DNA from: JAPHSX01 sp050298555
GTDB lineage: Bacteria > Pseudomonadota > Gammaproteobacteria > Thiohalomonadales > Thiohalomonadaceae
Length of the DNA: 26,283 nucleotides
Assembly (NCBI GenBank): GCA_050298555.1
Contig: JBNKUL010000013.1
Span: 1-26,283, forward strand
Direction of reading: 5' to 3'
Positions 7,344 through 14,038 of the stretch are shown in pieces; positions within the stretch are counted from its first letter, which is position 1; every line of letters begins with the position of its first letter. The notes below the pieces were generated by a model that searched no databases, had not been told where the DNA came from, and saw only the letters and a program-made list of their open reading frames with translations. A program made the translations under genes and the position numbers.

Positions 7344-7757
7344 TTACTTTGCGGCAGGTGCAGCGGGAGCGGCAGGAGCCGGGGCTACCGGAGCGGCGCC
7401 GTAGGGGCCCCAGGCGGGAGCGCCGTAACCGTAGGGAGCGCCGTAGTAGGGGGCGTAACCGTTGTAGCCGTTATAACCGTTGTAGCCATTCCAGCCGTTG
7501 TTGCCGTAACCGTAGCCGTTGCCACGACCGTTACCACGTCCGCTGAAGCTCATGCTGAAGTCGGTGTCGCCCATCATGTCACCCCAGCCATTGCCGTTGC
7601 CCCAGCCGTTGCCGTTGCCCCAACCGTTGTTGTTCCAGTTGTTGCCACCCCAGCCGTTGTTGTTCCAGGGACCCCACCAGGCGTTGGCGGTCTGTACCGA
7701 CATGGCGGAAGCAGCGACGATGGCCGCGGCAGCGGCAGCTTTTACGAATTTGTTCAT
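7344..7757 (-). CDS. Sulfur globule-type structural protein, secreted
   Basis: 137 residues with a clear Sec signal peptide (hydrophobic Ala-rich segment, cleavage after ANA, residue 26). The mature part is extremely rich in Gly, Asn, Trp, Tyr and Pro. It is built of WGNGNG and NGYNGY repeats, then a central DFSMSFSGRGNGRGNGYGYG segment and an Ala/Pro tail. This composition and the central FSMSF-R-GNxRGNGYG segment match the sulfur globule proteins (Sgp/CV-type) of purple and colourless sulfur bacteria, which form the protein coat around periplasmic sulfur deposits. ATG 7757 has GGAGAG about 8 bases upstream. Its single-gene context and strong terminator fit a highly expressed structural protein. 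Other Gly-rich secreted proteins are an alternative. Confidence 0.82.
   Translation of the reverse strand: MNKFVKAAAAAAIVAASAMSVQTANAWWGPWNNNGWGGNNWNNNGWGNGNGWGNGNGWGDMMGDTDFSMSFSGRGNGRGNGYGYGNNGWNGYNGYNGYNGYAPYYGAPYGYGAPAWGPYGAAPVAPAPAAPAAPAAK
7582..7635. repeat. 18-bp tandem coding repeat in the sulfur globule gene
   Basis: Units begin at 7582, 7600 and 7618 (plus-strand CCCCAGCC.TTGCCGTTG type), each encoding a GNGNGW-like hexapeptide on the minus strand. The third unit is degenerate. Such repeats can expand or contract by slippage. Confidence 0.75.
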
Positions 7758-8048
7758 GAGAGTCTCTCCATATTGAAGTTATTTTGTTGAATTGAGCCTG
7801 AAACGAATCATCAACAGACCTTATTAGTATTTTACCGAATGATGATATTTGCAACTTGCCCGCATTAAAGATTTTCTATGTCGTGAGATAGATATTTTAT
7901 AGACTGATGCGCAATACAATAAAATCAGCAGGTTATAGAAAACCACCCTCTTCAACTGCGTAATCCTGACCAAGTCGTTACCTTCATCCTGCCGCCCAAC
8001 GACTATAGTTGTGCTGTCCAATCATCACCAAGTAATCGGAGGTGAAAC
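7758..8048. promoter_or_regulatory. AT-rich divergent intergenic region
   Basis: This 291-bp region separates the divergent sulfur globule and HMA-like genes and is clearly more AT-rich than its surroundings. On the minus strand TTGCAA (7854 to 7849), 17 bases and AATACT (7831 to 7826) could form a promoter for the sulfur globule gene. I see no convincing promoter for the plus-strand gene and no small gene. Confidence 0.35.
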
Positions 8049-8270
8049 ATGCACAGCATTAACATCCATATCGATGAAACCATTGACCGCAGGCAGAGGG
8101 TGTCGCTCTTTCAGGAGCTGATGACGGCCCCACACATCAATAATGTGGAACTACACGATGGACGTCCCCACGACATGCTGGTGGAGTACGAAGAGCACCA
8201 CGATATGCCGATGCAACTACTGCAGATGCTAAAACACCGCGGACTCCACGCCGACATCGTCGGCTGCTGA
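8049..8270 (+). CDS. Small HMA-like (ferredoxin-fold) protein lacking CXXC
   Basis: 73 residues with a beta-alpha-beta-beta-alpha-beta pattern: strand NIHID, helix from about 12-27, strand around NNVELH, strand MLVEYE, helix MQLLQMLKHRG, final strand HADIVG. This resembles heavy-metal-associated-like small proteins seen in proteobacteria, but the metal-binding CXXC loop is absent. Instead it carries several His and Met residues, with EEHHDMPM at 48-55 and a C-terminal Cys. ATG 8049 has a strong GGAGGTG site 6 bases upstream. Function is unknown; metal or small-ligand binding is possible. It stands alone between the sulfur globule gene and another small unknown gene. Confidence 0.82.
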   Translation: MHSINIHIDETIDRRQRVSLFQELMTAPHINNVELHDGRPHDMLVEYEEHHDMPMQLLQMLKHRGLHADIVGC

Positions 8271-8373
8271 CCCCGCTTAACAGGAGCCCCTGAGCAGGGA
8301 CGCTCACCACCCCTCGCCCAGCTAGCCAACACACGCTAAGATCCCTCCCCCACTCCCAACCGCAAACCACGTT

Positions 8374-8715
8374 ATGAACACGATGAAGTTCCTCCACCTG
8401 CCGCTCGGGCAGCAGTTCGAGTTCCGCGGCCGTCACTACACCAAGGTGGCGCCGCTGATTGCCAGCGACAATGCCGACGGCAAGCAGAAGATGATCCCGC
8501 GCTCGGCGCTGGTCACGGTAGAGGGTCTGGAGGAAAAGGCGCCAAAAGGCGGCGCCAATAGTGCCAACCCGGCACTTGAGGCACTGCAGCGCTACCACCA
8601 ATCGGCATTGGCGGAGTTGCAGTCACTGGGTGCGGATGAGGCAAAGGTCGGGGCCGCCCGTGCAAGGCTGGAGGCAATGAGAGAAGAGGTGGCGAAGGCG
8701 ATCAAAGCCCCTTGA
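8374..8715 (+). CDS. Conserved-looking 113-residue hypothetical protein
   Basis: The N-terminal half has a compact beta-rich pattern (LPLGQQFEFRGRHYTKVAPL, then KMIPRSALVTVEG). The second half is a charged, Ala-rich helical region likely to form a coiled coil (about residues 65-112). No signal peptide or membrane segment is seen. No clear ribosome site precedes ATG 8374, and an in-frame ATG at 8383 is an alternative start. The gene converges on the metallophosphoesterase gene and their ends overlap by 14 bp. I do not recognise a function. Confidence 0.7.
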   Translation: MNTMKFLHLPLGQQFEFRGRHYTKVAPLIASDNADGKQKMIPRSALVTVEGLEEKAPKGGANSANPALEALQRYHQSALAELQSLGADEAKVGAARARLEAMREEVAKAIKAP

Positions 8716-9529
8716 GGTAGCGCTCCACCGACTCGACCACACTGAGCTCCCCGGCCTTCACCGCCTCCAGGTACTCCCGCCGCCAGCGCCCCACGTGCAC
8801 CCGCGCCTCGATGAACTCGCGCAGGATCACCCGTGTCAGCGCACCGCCCTCATCGAGAAAGCCACTACGCTCGAAGTCGTCGATGGCGCGCTCGCGATCG
8901 TAGGCGACGCGTACACTCTCGGCCTGCCACCTCTGCTGATGAAACTGCAGCCGCAGATAGGCAGCACGCTCGTCATTGTCGAAGGGTTGGCCTACCGAAC
9001 CGGTATTCACCACCAGGTTACCGTTGTGGTAGCGGCTAAAGGCACGGTGGGTGTGGGAGCCGACGAAGAGGTCGCGCGGATCGCCGAGGCGCTGGGCCAG
9101 TTCCTCCCCCTCGGTCTCCGGCGAGATACCGAAGCGATCGCCCAGGCGTGAGCCGTGGGTGATGTGCAGGCTCCCCCCCTCCAGCTCCGTGAGGTCGAGG
9201 TGGTCGTCCCAGCGGGCAATCTCCTCCACCTTCTGCCCCAGCTGGCGCAGGGCAAGGTAGGCGAAGCGGTCGATCTCGTAGGTGAGGCTGTCGGGGTCTA
9301 TCGGGGTATCGGCACAACGCACTAACCAGTTTTCATGGTTACCACGCAGGAAACGGGCGGCGGGGAGCTCTCGCTGCAGCAACTGCAACACATCGAAACT
9401 ATAGGGGCCACGATTGACCAGGTCGCCGTTGACGATCACCTCGTCCGGATGCCAGTGGGCGAGGTCTTCCAGCACCGCCTCCAGCGCCGGTACGTTGCCA
9501 TGAATATCGGAGAGAACAGCGATGCGCAC
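8702..9529 (-). CDS. Metallophosphoesterase (calcineurin-like)
   Basis: 275 residues with the complete metal-binding signature of the calcineurin-like superfamily: DIHGN near the N-terminus, GDLVNRGP, GNHE and a late GSHTHRAF. It therefore probably hydrolyses phosphomonoesters or phosphodiesters using two metal ions; the substrate is not evident. The GTG start at 9529 is chosen because it gives the usual MRIAVLSDIHGN beginning. A TTG at 9535 directly abuts the TGA of the upstream c-di-GMP gene and would add two residues. The zero-gap arrangement implies translational coupling with the GGDEF-EAL gene. The 3' end overlaps the convergent 113-residue gene by 14 bp. Confidence 0.9.
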   Translation of the reverse strand: MRIAVLSDIHGNVPALEAVLEDLAHWHPDEVIVNGDLVNRGPYSFDVLQLLQRELPAARFLRGNHENWLVRCADTPIDPDSLTYEIDRFAYLALRQLGQKVEEIARWDDHLDLTELEGGSLHITHGSRLGDRFGISPETEGEELAQRLGDPRDLFVGSHTHRAFSRYHNGNLVVNTGSVGQPFDNDERAAYLRLQFHQQRWQAESVRVAYDRERAIDDFERSGFLDEGGALTRVILREFIEARVHVGRWRREYLEAVKAGELSVVESVERYLKGL

Positions 9530-9535
9530 CGGCAA

Positions 9536-12163
9536 TCACTCGTTCGCAGAAGAGCAGTTGCGGACGGCGCCGCCCTCTTCCTCAAAGGTGTCATACCACT
9601 TTTCAAAATCGCCCACCGTCAGCGGGCGGCTGAAGTAGTAGCCCTGTATCTGGCAGCAACCGAAGCGGGCCAGGCTCTCCAGCTGCTCGGCCTCCTCCAC
9701 CCCTTCGGCCAGCACCTCCAGTTGCAGACTGTCGCTCATGGCGATGATCGCCTTGGCGATGGCCTCATCATTGTGGTCGCTGACGATGTCGCGCACAAAG
9801 CTACGATCGATCTTCAGCTTCCTCATCGGCAGGAACTTAAGACGGCTGAGCGAGGAGTAACCGGTGCCGAAGTCGTCGATGGCCATGCGCACGCCCAACT
9901 CCTGCAGGTCGCTGAGCACCCCTTCGGCGTGGTGGTGCATCAGATAGCTCTCGGTGATCTCCAGCTCCAGCTGATCGGGACGCAGGCCGTACTCCTGCAA
10001 CTGTTGCGCGACGAACTCGACAAAGCCCTCCTGCTGCAACTGCTGTCCCGAGACATTCACTGAAATGGTATGCAGCTGCATCCCCTGCTGCAGCCAGTCG
10101 CGCAGCTGGCGGCACGCCTCGCTAATCACCCAGCGACCGATGGGGTGAATCATCCCGGTCGCCTCGGCCATGGGAATAAACTTCAGCGGGGAGACGACAC
10201 CGAAGCTGGGGTGGTTCCAGCGCAACAGTGCCTCGGCGCCAAACACCTTACCGCTGCCCTGGTCGACCTGTGGCTGGTAGTGGAGTTCAAGCTGCCCACG
10301 CTCCAGTGCCTGCGACAGGTCCCCCTCCAGCCGCACCCACTCGCGGGCACGAGTGGTCATCTCCGGCAGGTAGAAGTCGTACTGGTTACCGCCGCGCTCC
10401 TTGGCGTGGTACATGCTCACATCGCCAAACTGCACCAGCTCGTCAACGCTGTTGCCGTGCTCGGGATAGAGGCAGATGCCGATGCTGGCGGAGGCGTGCA
10501 ACTGGTGCCCGGCAACGGGGAAGGGTTGCCTGAAGCTGTGCAGGATCTTCTCCGCCACCAGGGCGGCCTGATTGCTGTCACCGATCTCCTCCAGGATAAG
10601 GGTGAACTCATCGCCACCGAGACGGGCCACGGTATCTTCCGCACGCACGCAGGCCTGCAGGCGCTTAGCCACCTGCTGGATCAGGGCGTCTCCCACCGGG
10701 TGGCCCAGGCTGTCGTTCACATGCTTGAAGCGATCCAGGTCGAGGTAGAGCAGCGCCACTTTGTCGCCATTACGCTCGGCACGCACGATGGCGCGCTGCA
10801 TACGATCCGTAAACAGCTGGCGGTTGGGCAGGCCGGTCAGGGAGTCGTAATAGGCGAGGTTGCGAATGCGCTCCTCGGCCTCCTTGTGTTCGGAGATATC
10901 GGAGAAGATGCTGATGTACTGCTCCACCTTGCCGCGCTCGTCGCGCACCGAGGTAATGGTCTGCCAGGTGGGATAGATCTCACCGTTCTTACGCCGGTTC
11001 CAGATTTCGCCCTGCCATACCCCTTTGCTGTTCAGGGTGTGCCAGAAGTTCTGGTAGAAGACCTCGTCGTGCTGCCCCGACTTGAACACGTGCGGCGTCT
11101 GCCCCAGCAGCTCCTCTTCACCGTAGCCGGTGGTGGCACAGAAGGCACGGTTTACCCGCTGGATGCGGGTCTGCGCATCGGTGATCAGGATCCCCTCGGC
11201 GGTGTTGCTGAAGACGCTGGCGCTGAGGCGAAGTTCCTCATTGGCCTTATGGATTGCCGTGACGTCGTGCGCCAGCCCCTCTACCCCGATCACCTTGCCG
11301 CTTTCGTCAAAGATGGGGCTCTCAGTCACCTCCAGCAGGTGCGTTTTGCCATCCTTATGGAGGATTTCAATCAGGTAGGGATCCTGCTCCTCGCCACGCA
11401 GGCTGCCGTTGGTGTACTCCACCACCTTCTCGTTCATCGGGTGGTCGGTGAGATAGGTCTCGAAGTGCACCATGAACTCGTCAGGCGTATAGCCGAGCAC
11501 CGTTTCAATGGAGGGGCTGAGGAAGGTAAAGACGCCGTCCGTGTCGTGGGAGTAGAGGAAGTAGTCCTGCTTCATCGACTCCACCAGGCGACGGTACTTG
11601 GTTTCGCTCTGGCTGACCTGCTCCATCAGCAGGTGGTTACTGAGGGAATCGGTGAGGCGCTGGGAGATATCGACGAACATCTGCGTCTCTTCCGTGCTCC
11701 ACTTGCGCACATCGGAGCACTGCTGCAGACCGAAGGCCCACGGCTGCCCCACCCTGGGGAAGATCGCCGATATCATCGCCGTTTTCGGCATCACGAACTG
11801 GCTATCGTGAAACTCCTCCACCTCATCCCGGACCTGTTCCATCTCCTCTGGCTCGACAATCAGCGGCTCGCTCTGTTGCAGCAAGGCACCGAACAGACCG
11901 CGATTGGCGTCGGTCATCGGCACTTCCATCTTCAGCGCCAGGGCGCCGGGGTACTCGGGTCTGGTCGCCTCGTAGGGGACACGAAAGGTGGGGGAGTCGG
12001 GGTTGCAGGGATAGAGCAGGAAGACACGGTCGCAGTCGAAGATATCGAGGGTGACGTTGGAGACCGCCTCGATCACATCCTCCACATCGCTGCTGCCCTG
12101 GATCGCCTCCAGAATCGAAGTGATGCTGCGAAAGTAGTGCAGTTCCCCTGAGGGTGTATTCAT
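9536..12163 (-). CDS. GAF-PAS-PAS-GGDEF-EAL cyclic di-GMP protein
   Basis: 875-residue cytoplasmic protein with no membrane segment. An N-terminal GAF domain (about 10-175) is followed by two PAS domains (about 190-305 and 312-428). A GGDEF domain follows (about 438-600; GGDEF intact at 516-520, with RAED I-site five residues before it). The EAL domain (about 610-865) has EALLR at 644-648, an Asn in SVNVS, DDFGTGYS at 763-770, KIDRSF and EGVE. Both catalytic domains keep their key residues, so it may both make and degrade c-di-GMP, under control of the sensory domains. It is followed without a gap by the metallophosphoesterase. Start ATG 12163 has no strong ribosome site. Confidence 0.93.
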   Translation of the reverse strand: MNTPSGELHYFRSITSILEAIQGSSDVEDVIEAVSNVTLDIFDCDRVFLLYPCNPDSPTFRVPYEATRPEYPGALALKMEVPMTDANRGLFGALLQQSEPLIVEPEEMEQVRDEVEEFHDSQFVMPKTAMISAIFPRVGQPWAFGLQQCSDVRKWSTEETQMFVDISQRLTDSLSNHLLMEQVSQSETKYRRLVESMKQDYFLYSHDTDGVFTFLSPSIETVLGYTPDEFMVHFETYLTDHPMNEKVVEYTNGSLRGEEQDPYLIEILHKDGKTHLLEVTESPIFDESGKVIGVEGLAHDVTAIHKANEELRLSASVFSNTAEGILITDAQTRIQRVNRAFCATTGYGEEELLGQTPHVFKSGQHDEVFYQNFWHTLNSKGVWQGEIWNRRKNGEIYPTWQTITSVRDERGKVEQYISIFSDISEHKEAEERIRNLAYYDSLTGLPNRQLFTDRMQRAIVRAERNGDKVALLYLDLDRFKHVNDSLGHPVGDALIQQVAKRLQACVRAEDTVARLGGDEFTLILEEIGDSNQAALVAEKILHSFRQPFPVAGHQLHASASIGICLYPEHGNSVDELVQFGDVSMYHAKERGGNQYDFYLPEMTTRAREWVRLEGDLSQALERGQLELHYQPQVDQGSGKVFGAEALLRWNHPSFGVVSPLKFIPMAEATGMIHPIGRWVISEACRQLRDWLQQGMQLHTISVNVSGQQLQQEGFVEFVAQQLQEYGLRPDQLELEITESYLMHHHAEGVLSDLQELGVRMAIDDFGTGYSSLSRLKFLPMRKLKIDRSFVRDIVSDHNDEAIAKAIIAMSDSLQLEVLAEGVEEAEQLESLARFGCCQIQGYYFSRPLTVGDFEKWYDTFEEEGGAVRNCSSANE

Positions 12164-12270
12164 GCCGGAGAGACGCCCCGCCCGATAAAAGTGTTAACCG
12201 ATTGTAATACGGCTGGAAGAGCGCGGTAAACCTGACCCACTCTGCCACGAATTTAGCGAATCAATACCCC

Positions 12271-12301
12271 TTGACTTGGAGTCAACTCCAGCTTTTATAC
12301 T
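12271..12301 (+). promoter_or_regulatory. MerR-type promoter/operator with 19-bp spacer
   Basis: TTGACT (12271-12276) and TATACT (12296-12301) are separated by 19 bp, the over-long spacing that MerR-family activators correct by DNA distortion. The spacer contains the perfect inverted repeat TGGAGT-CA-ACTCCA (12277-12290), the operator. The expected transcription start (about 12307-12309) falls at or next to the ATG at 12309, implying a leaderless or nearly leaderless mRNA. Confidence 0.9.
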
Positions 12302-12308
12302 CACCACT

Positions 12309-12710
12309 ATGAGTGAAGAGAGATACACCATTGGTGCGGTAGGAAAAGAGACGGGACACTCCGCCGATACCCTGCGCTACTACGAAAAGATCGGGCTGCT
12401 GCAGGCGGTGCCACGTATCAATGGCCAGCGCCGCTATACCGCACAGCACCTGGAGCAGTTGCGATTTATCCGCCGGGCCCAGGCGATGGACTTCTCCCTG
12501 ACGGAGATCGCCCAGTTGCTAAGGCTGAGGCTCGATCCGGTCGGCTCACGCGATGAGGTGCGTGAGCTCGCCGAAGAGAAGCTGCAGGCCATCAATCAAC
12601 GTATCGAGGCGCTAACGGCGCTGCAGCAGGAACTCGGCGGGTTAATTGGCGAGTGCCGCAATAGCGGACCTGGCGCATGCCCAATTATTAAAGGTCTTGA
12701 GAAGAGGTGA
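12309..12710 (+). CDS. MerR-family metal-responsive regulator
   Basis: 133 residues. An N-terminal winged helix-turn-helix of MerR type (YTIGAVGKETGHSADTLRYYEKIGLL, RRYT) is followed by the dimerisation helix and a C-terminal metal loop with C116 and C124 followed by PII. The C-x7-C spacing and the CPII ending match CueR/HmrR copper regulators. The position corresponding to CueR Ser77 looks like Arg, and there is no Cys79-like residue as in ZntR/MerR, so the effector cannot be fixed. ATG 12309 is chosen because an upstream in-frame start (12276) would lie inside the operator. The gene heads a four-gene unit with the HMA protein, DUF411 protein and cytochrome c. Autoregulation through the 12271-12301 promoter is likely. 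Confidence 0.93.
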   Translation: MSEERYTIGAVGKETGHSADTLRYYEKIGLLQAVPRINGQRRYTAQHLEQLRFIRRAQAMDFSLTEIAQLLRLRLDPVGSRDEVRELAEEKLQAINQRIEALTALQQELGGLIGECRNSGPGACPIIKGLEKR

Positions 12711-12715
12711 GCATA

Positions 12716-12991
12716 ATGAGCATTGAAATTATCGTCGAAAACATTAAGTGCGGCGGCTGCGCCAACACCATTACCACCAAACTGAAGGAACTGGAGGGGG
12801 TTAACGACGTCAGCGTCAACATCGAAGAGGGCAAGGTCTCTATCGATGGCAACGAGGCCGAGCGCGACACCTATATCGCCGCGCTTGCCGGGATGGGATA
12901 CCCGGAGGTCGACAGCGTCCAGGGCCTGGGCTCGGTCGGCGCCAAGGCCAAGTCGTTTGTCAGCTGCGCCATCGGCCGAATGAACAAGTGA
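12716..12991 (+). CDS. HMA-domain metal-binding protein
   Basis: 91-residue cytoplasmic protein with a heavy-metal-associated ferredoxin fold and the metal loop KCGGCANTI (C12, C15). Such proteins carry Cu(I) or similar thiophilic ions, usually handing them to transporters. A C-terminal extension (AKAKSFVSCAIGRM) adds a third Cys near residue 83. ATG 12716 has GAGGTG 6-7 bases upstream. A GTG at 12707 overlapping the merR stop would add three residues and is less likely. It lies 5 bp after the MerR gene and 15 bp before the DUF411 gene, clearly in one operon. Confidence 0.92.
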   Translation: MSIEIIVENIKCGGCANTITTKLKELEGVNDVSVNIEEGKVSIDGNEAERDTYIAALAGMGYPEVDSVQGLGSVGAKAKSFVSCAIGRMNK

Positions 12992-13006
12992 ATAACAGGG
13001 GGCACC

Positions 13007-13480
13007 ATGAAAAAGCTTCTAATCGCCTCGTTGGCCCTCTTCTCCACCACCCTGTATGCGGAAAACCCCTTATGGAAAACAGGCGTTACCGATAAGCGCT
13101 ACGACATCACCGTCTATCGCAGCGCCTCATGTGGCTGCTGCAGTGGGTGGATCAAGCACTTAAAGGATCACAACTTCGATGTGCATGATGTCGCCGTTGA
13201 TGACATCAGGGCATACAAATCGAAATACGGTGTACCGCCGGAGGGTGCCTCCTGTCACACCGCTGTCGTGAACGGGGTGACGATCGAGGGCCACGTACCG
13301 GCGCAGGACATCAAACAGCTACTGGCGAATGACAGCAACATCCGTTTACTGACGGTACCGGGAATGCCATCAGGGACACCGGGTATGGATACGGCGGGCT
13401 CAAGAAAAGACAACTTCAATGTCTACTCCATCAATGGTGCCAATGAGGTTGGCATCTACAACAGCTACGCCGATTACTGA
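13007..13480 (+). CDS. DUF411 periplasmic metal-binding protein
   Basis: 157 residues with a Sec signal peptide (cleavage about after YA, residue 18). The mature protein has the DUF411 signature: SCGCCSGW (C42, C44, C45), SCH at C83-H84, EGHVPA (H96) and Met-containing VPGMP and PGM motifs (M120, M127). DUF411 proteins occur in copper and silver resistance loci and are thought to bind metal in the periplasm. The C-terminal part after residue 130 is polar and less conserved-looking. The ribosome site is AGGGGG 5 bases upstream. The stop overlaps the start of the cytochrome gene (TGATG), implying coupled translation and a joint role. Confidence 0.93.
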   Translation: MKKLLIASLALFSTTLYAENPLWKTGVTDKRYDITVYRSASCGCCSGWIKHLKDHNFDVHDVAVDDIRAYKSKYGVPPEGASCHTAVVNGVTIEGHVPAQDIKQLLANDSNIRLLTVPGMPSGTPGMDTAGSRKDNFNVYSINGANEVGIYNSYADY

Positions 13481-13902
13481 TGAAATACCCCCTGCTGGGA
13501 GTTTGCGTCCTGCTGCTTGCCGGCTGCTCGGACCAAGGGCCGCGGGTCGAGGGGCGCTGGTATACGCAGAACCAGGTCAACCATGGAAAGGTACTGTTTC
13601 AGGCCCACTGTGCCTCGTGCCATGGTGAGGCGGCTCAAGGGCTGGTAGCCGACTGGAAAAAGACCCTGGCTGACGGCACCTACCCTCCCCCGCCACTCAA
13701 CGGCACCGCCCACGCCTGGCACCACCCCTTGAGTCTATTACGAAGAACCATAAGGAATGGCGGCATCCCGCTAGGGGGAGTCATGCCCCCCTTTAAGGAG
13801 CAGTTAAGCGATCAAGAGGTCGACGCGATAATCGCTTTCTTTCAAAGCAAATGGGACAAACCGATCTATGAGGCATGGATGGAGCGCGGCGGACTTAGGT
13901 AG
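13480..13902 (+). CDS. Lipoprotein c-type cytochrome, monohaem
   Basis: 140 residues. A lipoprotein signal peptide ends in the lipobox LAGC (Cys16), so the mature protein should be lipid-anchored in the periplasm. One haem site CASCH is at 44-48, with a likely distal Met ligand in VMPPF (M102), the layout of class I cytochromes. A His-rich segment AWHHP (79-83) precedes the Met loop. It could accept or donate one electron in the periplasm, perhaps to keep bound metal in a given redox state. The start overlaps the DUF411 stop. It is the last gene of the MerR unit, and no clear terminator follows before the iron operon's promoter. Confidence 0.92.
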   Translation: MKYPLLGVCVLLLAGCSDQGPRVEGRWYTQNQVNHGKVLFQAHCASCHGEAAQGLVADWKKTLADGTYPPPPLNGTAHAWHHPLSLLRRTIRNGGIPLGGVMPPFKEQLSDQEVDAIIAFFQSKWDKPIYEAWMERGGLR

Positions 13903-13951
13903 CCCAGGCTCCCCCTTCATGTATCCATCTCGCAAATGCGAATATTTCTTA

Positions 13952-13980
13952 TTGCTATTGCGAATAATTCTCGCTAACAT
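13952..13980 (+). promoter_or_regulatory. Promoter of the iron transport operon
   Basis: TTGCTA (13952-13957) and TAACAT (13975-13980) with an exact 17-bp spacer lie about 60 bp before the substrate-binding protein gene. Each hexamer matches the sigma-70 consensus at four of six positions. The spacer is almost filled by a Fur-like inverted repeat. Confidence 0.55.
13960..13974. promoter_or_regulatory. Fur-like box 1, between -35 and -10
   Basis: GCGAATAATTCTCGC contains the GAATAATTCTC core of gammaproteobacterial Fur sites in an imperfect inverted repeat. Its position between the promoter elements would block RNA polymerase when iron-loaded Fur is bound. A related but weaker GCGAATATTTCTTAT lies just upstream (13939-13953). 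Confidence 0.65.
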
Positions 13981-13990
13981 CTAACTCAAC

Positions 13991-14005
13991 TGAGAATACT
14001 TCTCA
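13991..14005. promoter_or_regulatory. Fur-like box 2, at the transcription start
   Basis: TGAGAA-TAC-TTCTCA is a perfect 6-3-6 inverted repeat (7-1-7 in Fur terms, TGAGAAT-A-CTTCTCA). It begins about 10 bp after the -10 element, so it lies over the start region. Together with box 1 it forms an extended operator. Confidence 0.75.
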
Positions 14006-14038
14006 TTATTGATAACTCGATGTCTTGCGGGAGTACCC

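Noticed and set aside
7824..8021. 65-codon minus-strand frame in the AT-rich gap before the HMA-like gene
   Set aside because: There is no ribosome site and no recognisable protein character, and it lies in what looks like the sulfur globule promoter region.
10070..12151. Long plus-strand reading frame (693 codons) opposite the GGDEF-EAL gene
   Set aside because: Its product is rich in Leu, His, Ala and Val without any domain, and it is the mirror of a gene whose catalytic motifs are all intact. It is a by-product of GC-rich codon use.
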